NCBI RefSeq assembly: GCF_947498515.1
Contig: NZ_CANMKO010000005.1
Coordinates: 248,001 to 312,000, forward strand
Direction: 5' to 3'
Length of the DNA stretch: 64,000 bases
Origin: an uncultured Pelagimonas sp.
Lineage (GTDB): Bacteria; Pseudomonadota; Alphaproteobacteria; Rhodobacterales; Rhodobacteraceae
A model generated the notes under the pieces. It did not search any database, was not told where the DNA came from, and saw nothing but the letters and a program-made list of their open reading frames with translations. Shown here one piece after another: positions 34,470-43,182 of the stretch (the stretch's first letter is position 1; each line of letters opens with the position of its first letter). The position numbers were made by a program, and so were the translations under genes.

Positions 34470-34511
34470 AAATTCCGTGCACGGAATTTACAAAATCCAT
34501 GCATGGATTTT
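34470..34511. repeat. Pair of intergenic palindromes (family copy 3)
   Basis: Two perfect 20-base palindromes two bases apart: AAATTCC-GTGCAC-GGAATTT (34470-34489), identical to the copy at 5482, then AAAATCC-ATGCAT-GGATTTT (34492-34511). They end 47 bp before the permease start. The layout (a GTGCAC unit followed by an ATGCAT unit) repeats that at 16576-16617. Confidence 0.75.
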
Positions 34512-34558
34512 GGGGCCTCGCCGCACCGTTCCAACACAAATTTCGACAGGGGACATTT

Positions 34559-37189
34559 ATGACTGACGAAAGCCAAGTTGCCCGCAGCGCGGACGATATG
34601 GTTGCCGAGGCCGATACCGGCGCGCGCAACCCGTCCATCGCATGGCAGGCCAAACTGATTATCGGAACCTGCATCGTCTGGTCCCTATTTCAGCTCTATA
34701 TCGCCTCCAAAGTGCCCGGTGTTGTAGCCCAGGCCACCGGCATGAACATCTTTGCCAATATCGTCGCACAGGCCCGTTACGTGCACTTGGCCTTTGCCAT
34801 CATGTTGGCCACTCTGGCCTTCCCGCTTACCGCATCTTCGCCCAAGGATCGCATTCCCGCCTATGACTGGGCGCTAGTTATCCTTGGCGTCTCCTCTTGC
34901 CTCTACCTCGTTGTTTTCCGACACCAAATTGCGGATCGCCCCGGCCTTTGGAGCACAACAGACATCACCATGTCGGCCATTGGCATGGGCGTTTTGATGA
35001 TCTCGGTCTACCGTTCCCTTGGCTTACCTCTGGTTATCATCGCCTCTTCTTTTGTGCTCTTTGCCTTCTTTGGCGGCTATTCGGAATGGGCGCGCAACAT
35101 CACCAACTATGGCGGTGCATCCCTGTCCAAGGCACTTGGCCATTACTGGATGCAGACCGAAGGCGTGTTTGGCGTTGCCCTAGGTGTCTCGACCACGATG
35201 ATCTTCCTCTTCGTGCTATTTGGCGCGTTGCTTGATCGCGCGGGCGGTGGCAACTGGTTCATCAAGGTCGCGATCTCTTTGCTTGGTGCCCTGCGTGGCG
35301 GCCCTGCGAAAGCCTCGGTTCTCTCTTCGATGATGACCGGCATGATTTCCGGGTCTTCGATCGCCAACACAGTAACCACTGGCACCTTCACTATCCCGCT
35401 GATGAAGCGCATCGGCTTCCCGGCTGAAAAAGCCGGCGCTGTCGAAGTGGCCTCTTCCACCAATGGTCAGCTCACCCCGCCCGTGATGGGCGCGGCGGCG
35501 TTCTTGATGGTCGAATACGTCAACATTCCCTATATCGACGTGGTCAAACACGCCTTTCTTCCGGCGGTGATTTCCTACATCGCGTTGCTCTATATTGTGC
35601 ATCTCGAAAGCCTGAAAATGGGTCTTGAGGGGCTCAAGAAAGAAGGCCGCAAGATCGGTGTCATCATGATCATGATCCTGTTCTTGTCAGGCTTCATTTT
35701 CCTTGGCATCTGCACATTCCTGATGATTGGGTTGCGCGCCATTCTGGACCCGGTTCTGGGCGATTCAATTTATGCCGCCGTGGCCCTTGTCGCGGTCATA
35801 TATGTGTTCCTTGTCGCAATCGCCGCCAAATATCCTGATCTCGAAATGGATGATCCAAACGCACCGGTCCCGGCCGCGCCGCGTTTGACCCCCACCTTGT
35901 TGGGCGGTCTTTACTTCTCGCTGCCGATCTTCATTTTGGTCTGGAACCTGATGGTGCGCACCGACAGTCTTGAACGTCTGTCCCCTGCCCTCTCGGCCTT
36001 TTGGGCCACGATCTTTATGATCATCGTGGCGCTCACCCATCGCCCCCTCAAAGCGTTCTTTCGCGGCGAAGGTCATGCAGCCGAACTCGTTGCCGGATGG
36101 GGGGACTTTGTCCAAGGTCTGATCTTAGGCGCGCGCAATATGATTGGGATCGGCGTCGCCACCGGGGCCGCCGGTGTCATCGTTGGCACCATTAGCCTCA
36201 CCGGCGCGCATCAGGTCATTGGTCAGGTGATTGAAACCATCGCTGGCGGCAACCTGATCATCCTGTTGTTGCTTGTCGCAGTGCTATCGCTGATCCTCGG
36301 GATGGGTCTGCCGACCACGGCAAACTACATCGTTGTGTCTAGCCTGATGGCCCCGGTCATCGTCTCGGTTGGCGCGCAATCCGGCCTTATCGTTCCCTTG
36401 ATCGCGGTGCACATGTTTGTGTTCTATTTCGGGATCTTAGCGGATGATACCCCGCCCGTGGGGCTTGCCGCCTACGCTGCGGCGGCAATCTCTCGCGGCG
36501 ACCCAATCAAAACTGGTATCCAAGGCTTTGGCTATGACATCCGAACCGCTTTGTTGCCGTTTATGTTCATCTTCAACACCGACCTGTTGTTGATCGATGT
36601 CGGCTTTGGCAAGGCGGTGTTGGTGTTCTTCATCTCGCTCATTGCGATGCTGATCTTTGCCGCCGCGACCCAAGGGTATTTCTTTGCCAAATCGCGCAAA
36701 TGGGAAAGCGCAGCCTTGCTCTTTATCGCTTTCATGCTGTTTAGGCCCGACTTCTTCCTTGATCAGGTCAGCCCAAAATACACCGCAGCAGAAGGCCCAG
36801 CCGGCATCACATTGATGGATGGTGCGCCAAGCGATCAATTGGTGCGCTTGACCGTTGCTGGCCCAGACTTTGACACCGCAATTGTGCGCCCAACCACCGT
36901 GACGGTACCGGCAATCAACGGCGATGCCATGGCAGCCTTGCAGGCCCAAGGCCTGACCGTGATCGAAGAAGATGGCAAGCTGCTGCTCGAGGAACCCTTC
37001 CCCGGCACGCCGCACTTTGGCACCATCGGGTCTGAGTATGACTACTATGGTGACGACCCGGTTGTTGTGACCATGGTTCAGGTCGAAAATGACCGCATGC
37101 CCAAAGAGCTGTTCTTTATCCCGGCGCTTTTGTTGTTGCTTGGGGTCATCATGATCCAGCGACCACGCGCCACCCAACCCGCGTTCTAA
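34559..37189 (+). CDS. TAXI-type TRAP transporter fused permease (DctQM) with DUF3394 tail
   Basis: An 876-residue membrane protein in which the small and large TRAP permeases are fused. After a hydrophilic start, about 17-18 hydrophobic helices follow. Large-subunit signatures include SSMMTGMISGSSIANTVTTG, EVASSTNGQLTPPVMGAAAF, LGMGLPTTANYIVVSSLM and ILADDTPPVGLAAYAAAA. The last ~140 residues form a soluble stretch (SDQLVRLTVAGPDFDTAIVR) closed by a final helix, the DUF3394 domain found on TAXI permeases. AGGGGA precedes the ATG at 34559. Works with the binding protein at 33395 and the UspA protein behind it. Confidence 0.9.
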   Translation: MTDESQVARSADDMVAEADTGARNPSIAWQAKLIIGTCIVWSLFQLYIASKVPGVVAQATGMNIFANIVAQARYVHLAFAIMLATLAFPLTASSPKDRIPAYDWALVILGVSSCLYLVVFRHQIADRPGLWSTTDITMSAIGMGVLMISVYRSLGLPLVIIASSFVLFAFFGGYSEWARNITNYGGASLSKALGHYWMQTEGVFGVALGVSTTMIFLFVLFGALLDRAGGGNWFIKVAISLLGALRGGPAKASVLSSMMTGMISGSSIANTVTTGTFTIPLMKRIGFPAEKAGAVEVASSTNGQLTPPVMGAAAFLMVEYVNIPYIDVVKHAFLPAVISYIALLYIVHLESLKMGLEGLKKEGRKIGVIMIMILFLSGFIFLGICTFLMIGLRAILDPVLGDSIYAAVALVAVIYVFLVAIAAKYPDLEMDDPNAPVPAAPRLTPTLLGGLYFSLPIFILVWNLMVRTDSLERLSPALSAFWATIFMIIVALTHRPLKAFFRGEGHAAELVAGWGDFVQGLILGARNMIGIGVATGAAGVIVGTISLTGAHQVIGQVIETIAGGNLIILLLLVAVLSLILGMGLPTTANYIVVSSLMAPVIVSVGAQSGLIVPLIAVHMFVFYFGILADDTPPVGLAAYAAAAISRGDPIKTGIQGFGYDIRTALLPFMFIFNTDLLLIDVGFGKAVLVFFISLIAMLIFAAATQGYFFAKSRKWESAALLFIAFMLFRPDFFLDQVSPKYTAAEGPAGITLMDGAPSDQLVRLTVAGPDFDTAIVRPTTVTVPAINGDAMAALQAQGLTVIEEDGKLLLEEPFPGTPHFGTIGSEYDYYGDDPVVVTMVQVENDRMPKELFFIPALLLLLGVIMIQRPRATQPAF

Positions 37190-37202
37190 GTGAGGAAGAC
37201 CC

Positions 37203-37628
37203 ATGTTTGAGAAAATCCTACTAGCTGTCGACCTTAACCAGAGCAAAGGCAAACGGCGCACCGCGGATGCGGCGATCCAACTGGCACAGACCAATGGGGC
37301 AGAGCTGCATGTCCTTACGGTCTTGCCAGACACCGGCATGCCCGTGGTCAGCATGTCCTTGCCCAAAGATCACACCGATCAGATCAAGGCCGAGGCGGCG
37401 CAAGCTTTGGCGAAATGGGGTGAGGATGTGATCCCGGCGGAGCTGCAAACCGTTCTGCACGTTGGTCAGGGCACAATCTATGACCAGATCATCAAGTTCG
37501 CCAATTCGGTTGGAGCCGATGCGATTGTGATTGGGGCGCATAGCCCTGAACTCAAAGACTATCTTGTTGGGCCCAACTCGGCCCGTGTGGTGCGCCATGC
37601 CACACAATCCGTCTTTGTGATCCGCTGA
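37203..37628 (+). CDS. Universal stress protein UspA, TRAP-associated (TeaD-like)
   Basis: The 141-residue protein has the UspA fold: ILLAVDLNQSKGKRRTADAAI at the start, the ATP/ribose region GADAIVIGAHSPELKDYLVGPNSARVVRHA, and the closing strand SVFVIR. The G-2x-G-9x-G(S/T) ATP pattern is only partly kept. It begins 13 bp after the permease stop, so it belongs to the transporter operon. In Halomonas the equivalent TeaD binds ATP and tunes the ectoine TRAP transporter TeaABC; a similar role here is inferred. A terminator follows. Confidence 0.9.
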   Translation: MFEKILLAVDLNQSKGKRRTADAAIQLAQTNGAELHVLTVLPDTGMPVVSMSLPKDHTDQIKAEAAQALAKWGEDVIPAELQTVLHVGQGTIYDQIIKFANSVGADAIVIGAHSPELKDYLVGPNSARVVRHATQSVFVIR

Positions 37629-37680
37629 TCACGCGGGCGCGCGGTCTTGACCCTGTGCCCTTAGGCGATACACACCTATT

Positions 37681-37709
37681 AAGGCCCCAGCTTCGGCTCG
37701 GGGCCTTTT
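37681..37709 (+). terminator. Terminator of the TAXI transporter operon
   Basis: Stem AAGGCCCC/GGGGCCTT with an inner AGC-TTCG-GCT tetraloop hairpin, running into TTTT-C. It lies 53 bp after the uspA stop and before the start of the next gene, so it separates the two transcription units. Confidence 0.8.
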
Positions 37710-37732
37710 CTTTGAAATGGAAAGGCCCGTGC

Positions 37733-38422
37733 ATGTCTTTTGTTTTTGACCCAGCCCCAACCGCGTCGCTTGCGGTCGCCGGGGACGACGCCCGTTTTCC
37801 TGTTCGGCGCATTTTCTGTGTCGGTCGCAACTACGCCGCCCACGCTCGCGAAATGGGCAAAGACCCGGATCGTGAACCACCGTTCTTTTTCACCAAACCG
37901 GCGGATGCAGTTGTGGCAGGCGGGCAATCACTGCCTTTTCCCAGTCGGACGCAAAACCTGCATTACGAAGCCGAATTGGTTGTGTGCTTGGGCAGTGGCG
38001 GCGCGGATATCTCCGAGGCCGATGCCCTAAACCATGTCTGGGGCTATGCGACCGGCAATGATCTAACCCGTCGTGATATGCAGGCCGAGGCCAAAAAGAT
38101 GGGCCGTCCTTGGGATATGGCCAAGGGGTTTGATCAATCGGCTTTGATCGGACCGGTGTACCCGGTGGCCAAAACTGGACACTTCGAAAAAGGCACCATC
38201 ACCCTTGCGGTGAACGGAGAAGAGAAGCAGCACGGCGATCTGGCGGATATGATCTGGTCTGTTCCTGAGGTGATTTCGATCCTGTCGACCTATGTGGCTC
38301 TGGAAGCTGGTGATTTGATCATGACCGGTACGCCTGCCGGTGTGGGTGCGCTAGAACCGGGCGACACTTGCGTTGTGTCCATCGACGGCTTGCCTGAGCT
38401 GGGCTTTCAATACAGCGCTTAA
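37733..38422 (+). CDS. Fumarylacetoacetate hydrolase (FAH)-family protein, YcgM-like
   Basis: The 229-residue product is a single FAH domain: CVGRNYAAHAREMGKDPDREPPFFFTKP, the metal-binding pair of acids in HYEAELVV, GYATGNDLTRRDMQ, and the closing LIMTGTPAGVGALEPGD. Small FAH proteins of this type are fumarylpyruvate or acylpyruvate hydrolases, or oxaloacetate tautomerase/decarboxylases. The ATG at 37733 follows the terminator; an earlier in-frame ATG at 37655 lies ahead of the hairpin and is rejected. It appears to be transcribed alone, so context does not settle the substrate. Confidence 0.85.
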   Translation: MSFVFDPAPTASLAVAGDDARFPVRRIFCVGRNYAAHAREMGKDPDREPPFFFTKPADAVVAGGQSLPFPSRTQNLHYEAELVVCLGSGGADISEADALNHVWGYATGNDLTRRDMQAEAKKMGRPWDMAKGFDQSALIGPVYPVAKTGHFEKGTITLAVNGEEKQHGDLADMIWSVPEVISILSTYVALEAGDLIMTGTPAGVGALEPGDTCVVSIDGLPELGFQYSA

Positions 38423-38498
38423 AACGAAATTCTGCCAGCGTCCCATGAAATGGCACTGTCTCTATGGTCTGTCATGGCAAAACCGAGCGCCGTTCACG

Positions 38499-38527
38499 GC
38501 TTCTTCTTTCCTCAAATATCCGGGGGG
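38499..38527. repeat. Repeat element with CAAATATCC core (second copy)
   Basis: GCTTCTTCTTTCC then TCAAATATCCGGGGGG, nearly identical to 17401-17429, in the gap between the convergent FAH and DadA-like genes. A G/C-rich tail with GGGGGCTGCCCCC follows (38552-38564), which can form a short stem. Confidence 0.6.
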
Positions 38528-38600
38528 TGAATGAAGTCAAAGGCTTCAGAGGGGGCTGCCCCCGCCCCCTTGTCATAAGGCAAGGTCCTAGCGCCCTTGC

Positions 38601-39851
38601 TTAAATTCTCCCGTTAAAACGCTGCGGGGTAAAGGCGCTCACGTCGGTGTTCAAAGGCTGACCCAGAATAATCCCCGCCAAAATGCGTCCGGTTTTCGGC
38701 CCACCGGTCAAGCCGATATGTTGGTGACCAAACCCGGCGAAAACACCCTTGGCTGAAAGTTCGCCAATCATCGGCAGGCTATCGGCCAAAGTCGGGCGAT
38801 GCCCCATCCATGTTTCTTCGCCACGCCATGTCACGCCCGGAAGCGCCTCTTTCATCTTGCGCCGCAGCAATGCAAAGGGCGCATCCGATGGCCCGGCCTC
38901 AACCCCGCCAAACTCAACAATCCCGGCACAGCGCATCCCGGCGCGCATCGGGGTGGCGACAAATTTCCCGGCAGAAATCATCGTTGGTACTTTCGGTGCG
39001 CCTTCCGCCTCCTGAAACACCACATGATAACCCCGTTCGCTTTCAAGGGGTGGAGGGAGACCAAGTTTGCGCATCAACGGCCCCGACCAAATTCCCGCGG
39101 CCAAAACAACGGCGTCGCAGGCGATTGGCCCATCACTGGTCTCAACCTGCTGCACCTGTCCGGCGTTTAGCGTGACGTCCTGAACCTCACTTTGGCGAAT
39201 CTCGCTGCCCATTTCGGAGAGCGCCGAGGCCAAGGCGGCGACGTAATTGCCCGGATCGCTGATAAACCCGTGCTCTTTCATCAGCGCCAGACATTTGATG
39301 GCCGGGCCATAGGCCGGGTCATATTCCTGAACGGCTTGGCCTTCGATCAGCTCAGGCACAAAGCCATTGTCACGACGCAAGCCCCAGCCATAGCTTTCCT
39401 TGTCAAAATCCGATCGCGCCCCATAGGCAAAAACATAATCCGACGGATGTACAAAGGCGCGCGCACCCGGCAGGTCTTCGGTTAGGCTTAGGTGTTGGTC
39501 GACGCTGTCACCAATCAACGCGGTTAAGGCCGATGTGATCCGCCGTGTGTCCGTGTCATTGGCGTGTCGCATAAATTTGAACAGCCACGGGGCCAGTTTC
39601 GGCAAATACGACCAACGCATAAACAGTGGAGAGTTGGGGTTTAACAAATACCCCGGTGCCTTGGTGATCAACCCCGGTTCGGTCACGGGGACAATGGCGC
39701 AAGAGGCCAAGACACCGGCATTGCCATAGGACGTCCCCTGCCCCGGATCGGCCTTGTCGACCAAGGTGACGCGGGCCCCGGCCCGACGCAGCCATATCGC
39801 CGTCGACACGCCGACAATCCCCGCCCCGATAATCACCACATGTTTGTTCAT
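38601..39851 (-). CDS. dadA: D-amino-acid dehydrogenase (DadA-like FAD oxidoreductase)
   Basis: DAO-family flavoprotein of 416 residues: FAD motif VVIIGAGIVGVSTAIWLRRAG at about 4-24, the family's GTSYGNAGVLA segment near 44, a central AVVLAAGIWSGPL, and the C-terminal GFGHQHIGLTGGPKTGR. It oxidatively deaminates D-amino acids and feeds electrons to quinones at the inner membrane. The ATG at 39851 is preferred to 39869, inside the tail of the terminator. It is downstream of the pyrimidine operon terminator and so probably separately expressed. Could also be a sarcosine- or other amine-type DAO enzyme. Confidence 0.82.
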   Translation of the reverse strand: MNKHVVIIGAGIVGVSTAIWLRRAGARVTLVDKADPGQGTSYGNAGVLASCAIVPVTEPGLITKAPGYLLNPNSPLFMRWSYLPKLAPWLFKFMRHANDTDTRRITSALTALIGDSVDQHLSLTEDLPGARAFVHPSDYVFAYGARSDFDKESYGWGLRRDNGFVPELIEGQAVQEYDPAYGPAIKCLALMKEHGFISDPGNYVAALASALSEMGSEIRQSEVQDVTLNAGQVQQVETSDGPIACDAVVLAAGIWSGPLMRKLGLPPPLESERGYHVVFQEAEGAPKVPTMISAGKFVATPMRAGMRCAGIVEFGGVEAGPSDAPFALLRRKMKEALPGVTWRGEETWMGHRPTLADSLPMIGELSAKGVFAGFGHQHIGLTGGPKTGRILAGIILGQPLNTDVSAFTPQRFNGRI

Positions 39852-39870
39852 GGCCGCTCGCCTTTGCATT

Positions 39871-39899
39871 AAAAAAGGGCGCCCCGATTGGGGACGCCC
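39871..39899 (-). terminator. Rho-independent terminator of the pyrimidine operon
   Basis: Read leftward: GGGCG, a bulged T, CCCC, loop AATC, then GGGGCGCCC, followed by six T. It starts 24 bp after the stop of the ABC binding-protein gene, the last gene of a ten-gene leftward run. Confidence 0.85.
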
Positions 39900-39923
39900 A
39901 GCCAGACTTTCGTGAAGTCAGGT

Positions 39924-40913
39924 TTATTTCAAGGCCGCATCGGTGATCATATGCGTCCACGCGCCTTCGGGTGTTGCGGTGATCACAGGATCAGAGCCAC
40001 CCTTGAGCAGAGTTTGAACGGTACGCTCGTAATCCGCCTCGTTCAACTTGCCGGTCGAACCCGCAGTCAACTTGGCGATCTCACGCATCATACGTTGCTG
40101 ATGCTTTTCGGTCTGAGCACCGGTAGCATCATTTTCCAAAACGATTTCCGCGGCTTCGTCTGGATTCTCCTCGGCGTATTTCCAGCCTTTCATCGAGGCA
40201 CGTACAAAGCGCACCATCTTGTCTTTGAAGGCTGGATCATCGAGGTTTTCCTGAAGCACATACATGCCGTCTTCAAGCGTCGCGACACCCATGTCTTCGT
40301 ATTTGAAGGTCACGAGGTCTTCCTCGGTCAGACCCGCATCAATAACCTGCCAGTATTCATTGTAGGTCATGGTCGAGATACAGGCGGCTTGCCCCTGCAA
40401 CAGAGGATCGACGTTAAAGCCCTGTTTGAGAACGGTCACACCGCCATCACCACCATCGGTCGACAGGCCGATCTGGCTCATCCAGCTAAGGAAGGGGTAT
40501 TCGTTGCCAAAGAACCAAACGCCAAGTGTTTTACCGGCGAAATCTTCTGGGCTGGTGATGCCGGTGTCTTTGCGGCAGGTCAGCATCATGCCCGAGCTGG
40601 CAAAGGGCTGGGCGATGTTTACAAGGTTCAAACCCTTTTCGCGCGAGGCCAAGGCCGAAGGCATCCAGTCCAGAACAACGTCGGCACCGCCACCGGCGAT
40701 GACCTGCGCCGGGGCCACATCGGGGCCACCGGGCTTGATGGTGACGTTCAGGTCTTCGTCGCCATAAAAGCCTTTTTCCTGAGCGACGAAATAACCGGCG
40801 AACTGGGCTTGAGTGACCCATTTCAGCTGAAGCGTTACGTCATCTGCGGCCTGTGCCATGCTGGCGCTCATCGCGACCACGCTGGCTAGGGCTGTTTTCA
40901 AAAATGTGTTCAT
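39924..40913 (-). CDS. ABC transporter substrate-binding protein, NMT1/ThiY-like
   Basis: Periplasmic binding protein of 329 residues with a signal peptide (about 1-22, ending AQA-ADD). It opens with LQLKWVTQAQFAGYFVAQEKGFY, the hallmark of the NMT1/THI5-like proteins that bind pyrimidine- and flavin-like compounds, and continues DVAPAQVIAGGGADVVLDWMPSAL. Last gene of the operon with dihydropyrimidinase, so uracil, thymine, a dihydropyrimidine or a hydantoin is the likely ligand; that is inference. Two permeases and an ATPase lie upstream in the same operon. Confidence 0.87.
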   Translation of the reverse strand: MNTFLKTALASVVAMSASMAQAADDVTLQLKWVTQAQFAGYFVAQEKGFYGDEDLNVTIKPGGPDVAPAQVIAGGGADVVLDWMPSALASREKGLNLVNIAQPFASSGMMLTCRKDTGITSPEDFAGKTLGVWFFGNEYPFLSWMSQIGLSTDGGDGGVTVLKQGFNVDPLLQGQAACISTMTYNEYWQVIDAGLTEEDLVTFKYEDMGVATLEDGMYVLQENLDDPAFKDKMVRFVRASMKGWKYAEENPDEAAEIVLENDATGAQTEKHQQRMMREIAKLTAGSTGKLNEADYERTVQTLLKGGSDPVITATPEGAWTHMITDAALK

Positions 40914-40955
40914 GTCAGTCTCCTTGCTGTCTTTGTTATCTTTATTATCTTATTG

Positions 40956-41483
40956 TTATTGGGCGGGTTCAGGGGTTTGCCCCTGATCGCCAGTGACAAA
41001 GCTAAACCCGGATGGGTAGCTGTGAAATCCATCAAAATCGCCTTTGCCAATCGCTCCTCCGACGCTGCGCAGGATCGCGTAGCCCATGTTCATATGGAAG
41101 AAGAAATTTGGGGCCCCGTAAAGCGCAATATAGTCGTAAGGGTCCTGATCCAGCGTGGCTTTTCCCGCAACATGGTTAATCTTGCCGGTGTTTTGGGCAG
41201 ACACGCCCTCAAGTCTGTCAAGATGGGCGCGCACTTCTTGCCCCCGCCCAACAAGCGTTTTTGGGTCAGCGGCATCTGGCAAATCCGGAACGGGTTGCCC
41301 TGCTAAGGGACATAGGCTGCGCAAGACATAGCCCTGCGCAATGCCAAAATTCTCAAGCGCTGAAAAACTATCTGGTGTCAGACGTTCAGCAAGTTGATCG
41401 GCGGTCGCTTTGCCCGCCAGATCGTCAATCCGATCCAGATAGTACCGGAACACCGGCACGTAATGCTGGATCAGATCGCTCAT
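40956..41483 (-). CDS. DUF1993 family protein (DinB-like)
   Basis: The 175-residue product matches DUF1993: HYVPVFRYYLDRIDDLAGKA at the N-terminus, helical core with DPYDYIALYGAPNFFFHMNMGYAILRSVGG near the end. These proteins form a DinB-like four-helix bundle of unknown function. The start overlaps the stop of the upstream permease by 4 bp, so it is translated as part of the importer operon, and the binding-protein gene follows after 42 bp. Its placement inside a pyrimidine uptake operon suggests a link to that pathway, but no activity is known to me. Confidence 0.8.
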   Translation of the reverse strand: MSDLIQHYVPVFRYYLDRIDDLAGKATADQLAERLTPDSFSALENFGIAQGYVLRSLCPLAGQPVPDLPDAADPKTLVGRGQEVRAHLDRLEGVSAQNTGKINHVAGKATLDQDPYDYIALYGAPNFFFHMNMGYAILRSVGGAIGKGDFDGFHSYPSGFSFVTGDQGQTPEPAQ

Positions 41484-42322
41484 CGCGTTTTCCTTTGCGA
41501 GGGATGCCAGAAGGTCATGCGTTTTTCCAACAAAGCGACCAAACCGTAGAACCCCGACCCCAAGATTGCCGCGACGGTGATTTCCGCCCAGACCATATCG
41601 AGCGACAAACGCCCGACCTCGGTCGAAATTCGAAAGCCCATCCCCTTGATCGGAGAGCCAAAGAACTCCGCCACAATCGCACCAATCAGCGCCAGCGTGG
41701 TGGCGATTTTCAGACCGTTAAAGATAAACGGCATCGCAGCGGGCAAGCGCAATTTGAGCAATGTCGGGACATAGCCAGCGGCATAGGTGCGCATCAAATC
41801 ACGCTGCATGTGATCGGTGGCTTGCAACCCTTGCACGGTATTGACCAGCACCGGAAAGAATACCATCGCCACCACAACGGCGGCCTTGGAATGCCAGTCA
41901 AACCCAAACCACATCACCATAATCGGCGCGAGGCCAACAATCGGCAAGGCGGCGATAAAGTTGCCGACGGGAAGCAATCCGCGCTGAAGAAAGGCCGAGC
42001 GATCGATGGCAATCGCGATCAGGATCGCCGAGCCACACCCCATGGCATAGCCGGTAAGTGCACCCTTAAAGAAGGTCTGAACAAGGTCCTGCAACAGGAT
42101 GTCGGTCTTGCTGACGAGGGCCACACCAACGGCCGAGGGCGGCGGCAGGAGCACCGGGCTGATGTTAAAGCCCCGCACCATCCCTTCCCAGAGGACAAGG
42201 ATCGTCACACCAAAGATAATCGGCACGAGGAAGGATGCGCCGGGCACCTTGTGGCGCACCAAATGCACGTTGATGGCAATGGCCACGACCCAGAATAACA
42301 GGCTTGCGATAATCCAGATCAT
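41480..42322 (-). CDS. ABC transporter permease (BPD_transp_1 family)
   Basis: Inner-membrane permease of 280 residues with about six helices. The binding-protein-dependent transport signature (EAA loop contacting the ATPase) is visible as YAAGYVPTLLKLRLPAAMPFIFNGLKIATTLALIGAIVAEF. It overlaps the next upstream permease gene by 4 bp and the DUF1993 gene by 4 bp. With the permease at 42319 it forms the membrane channel of the pyrimidine-type importer. Confidence 0.9.
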   Translation of the reverse strand: MIWIIASLLFWVVAIAINVHLVRHKVPGASFLVPIIFGVTILVLWEGMVRGFNISPVLLPPPSAVGVALVSKTDILLQDLVQTFFKGALTGYAMGCGSAILIAIAIDRSAFLQRGLLPVGNFIAALPIVGLAPIMVMWFGFDWHSKAAVVVAMVFFPVLVNTVQGLQATDHMQRDLMRTYAAGYVPTLLKLRLPAAMPFIFNGLKIATTLALIGAIVAEFFGSPIKGMGFRISTEVGRLSLDMVWAEITVAAILGSGFYGLVALLEKRMTFWHPSQRKTR

Positions 42323-43182
42323 TGCGACATCCCCATACGTTTCAGCGTGACTTTTTCAATCGCGCTTAGGGCAAAGACCATCAACGCCGCCAAAGTTGCC
42401 GCCGCCAAAAGGGCCGACCAGATCTGAATTGTCTGTCCGTAATAGCTCCCTGCCAAAAGGCGCGCGCCAAGACCACCGTTCTGGCTTAGCGACAATTCCG
42501 CAACCACCGCTCCGATCAGACTGGCAGCGACGCCAACTTTGAGCGAGGCAAAGAGATAGGGTGTCGAGGCAGGCAAGCGCAGTTTCCAAAACGCCTGTGA
42601 CGACGAGGCGCTATAGGTTTTCATCTGATCCAAAAGCATCGTATCGGGGCTACGCAACCCTTTGACCATTCCGACAACAATCGGGAAAAAGCTTAGGTAC
42701 ATCGAGATCACGCCCTTGGCGACGATATCATTGACCTGCATCGCCGCCAAAACCACCACGATCATCGGCGCAATCGCCAAGATGGGCACCGTTTGGCTTG
42801 CGATGATCCAAGGCATGACCGACATATCGATCACTTTGAAATAGACGATGCACACCGCCAACAAGATGCCAAGGCCAACACCAAAGGCAAAGCCCAGCGC
42901 CGTGGCCTGCAAGGTGATCCAGCCGTGATAGATCAATGACCGCTTTGAGGTCACTTTCTTTTCAGCTGTGGTTTTCCAGATTTCCACGCCCACCTGATGG
43001 GGGGCCGGAAGACGCGGTTTTTCCTGTTTCATCGTATCTTTGACCATTTCGGTAAAGGACAAATCAACGCCGGCGCGTTCGGCCTTGGAATAGGCCCAGC
43101 CAGCGTTCAAAACCACCGCAAAGGCATACCAAAGCGCAAAGATCGCAGCGACAACCGTCAGCACGGGAATGATGGATTTCAT
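42319..43182 (-). CDS. ABC transporter permease (BPD_transp_1 family)
   Basis: Second permease of the importer, 287 residues. An N-terminal helix (IIPVLTVVAAIFALWYAF) and a charged loop precede the usual helices; the EAA-type loop reads YSASSSQAFWKLRLPASTPYLFASLKVGVAASLIGAVVAEL. Much of a longer open frame upstream (to 43494) is Arg/Gly/His-rich noise antisense-like to the DMT gene, so the ATG at 43182 is used; it overlaps the DMT stop by 4 bp. Confidence 0.9.
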   Translation of the reverse strand: MKSIIPVLTVVAAIFALWYAFAVVLNAGWAYSKAERAGVDLSFTEMVKDTMKQEKPRLPAPHQVGVEIWKTTAEKKVTSKRSLIYHGWITLQATALGFAFGVGLGILLAVCIVYFKVIDMSVMPWIIASQTVPILAIAPMIVVVLAAMQVNDIVAKGVISMYLSFFPIVVGMVKGLRSPDTMLLDQMKTYSASSSQAFWKLRLPASTPYLFASLKVGVAASLIGAVVAELSLSQNGGLGARLLAGSYYGQTIQIWSALLAAATLAALMVFALSAIEKVTLKRMGMSQ

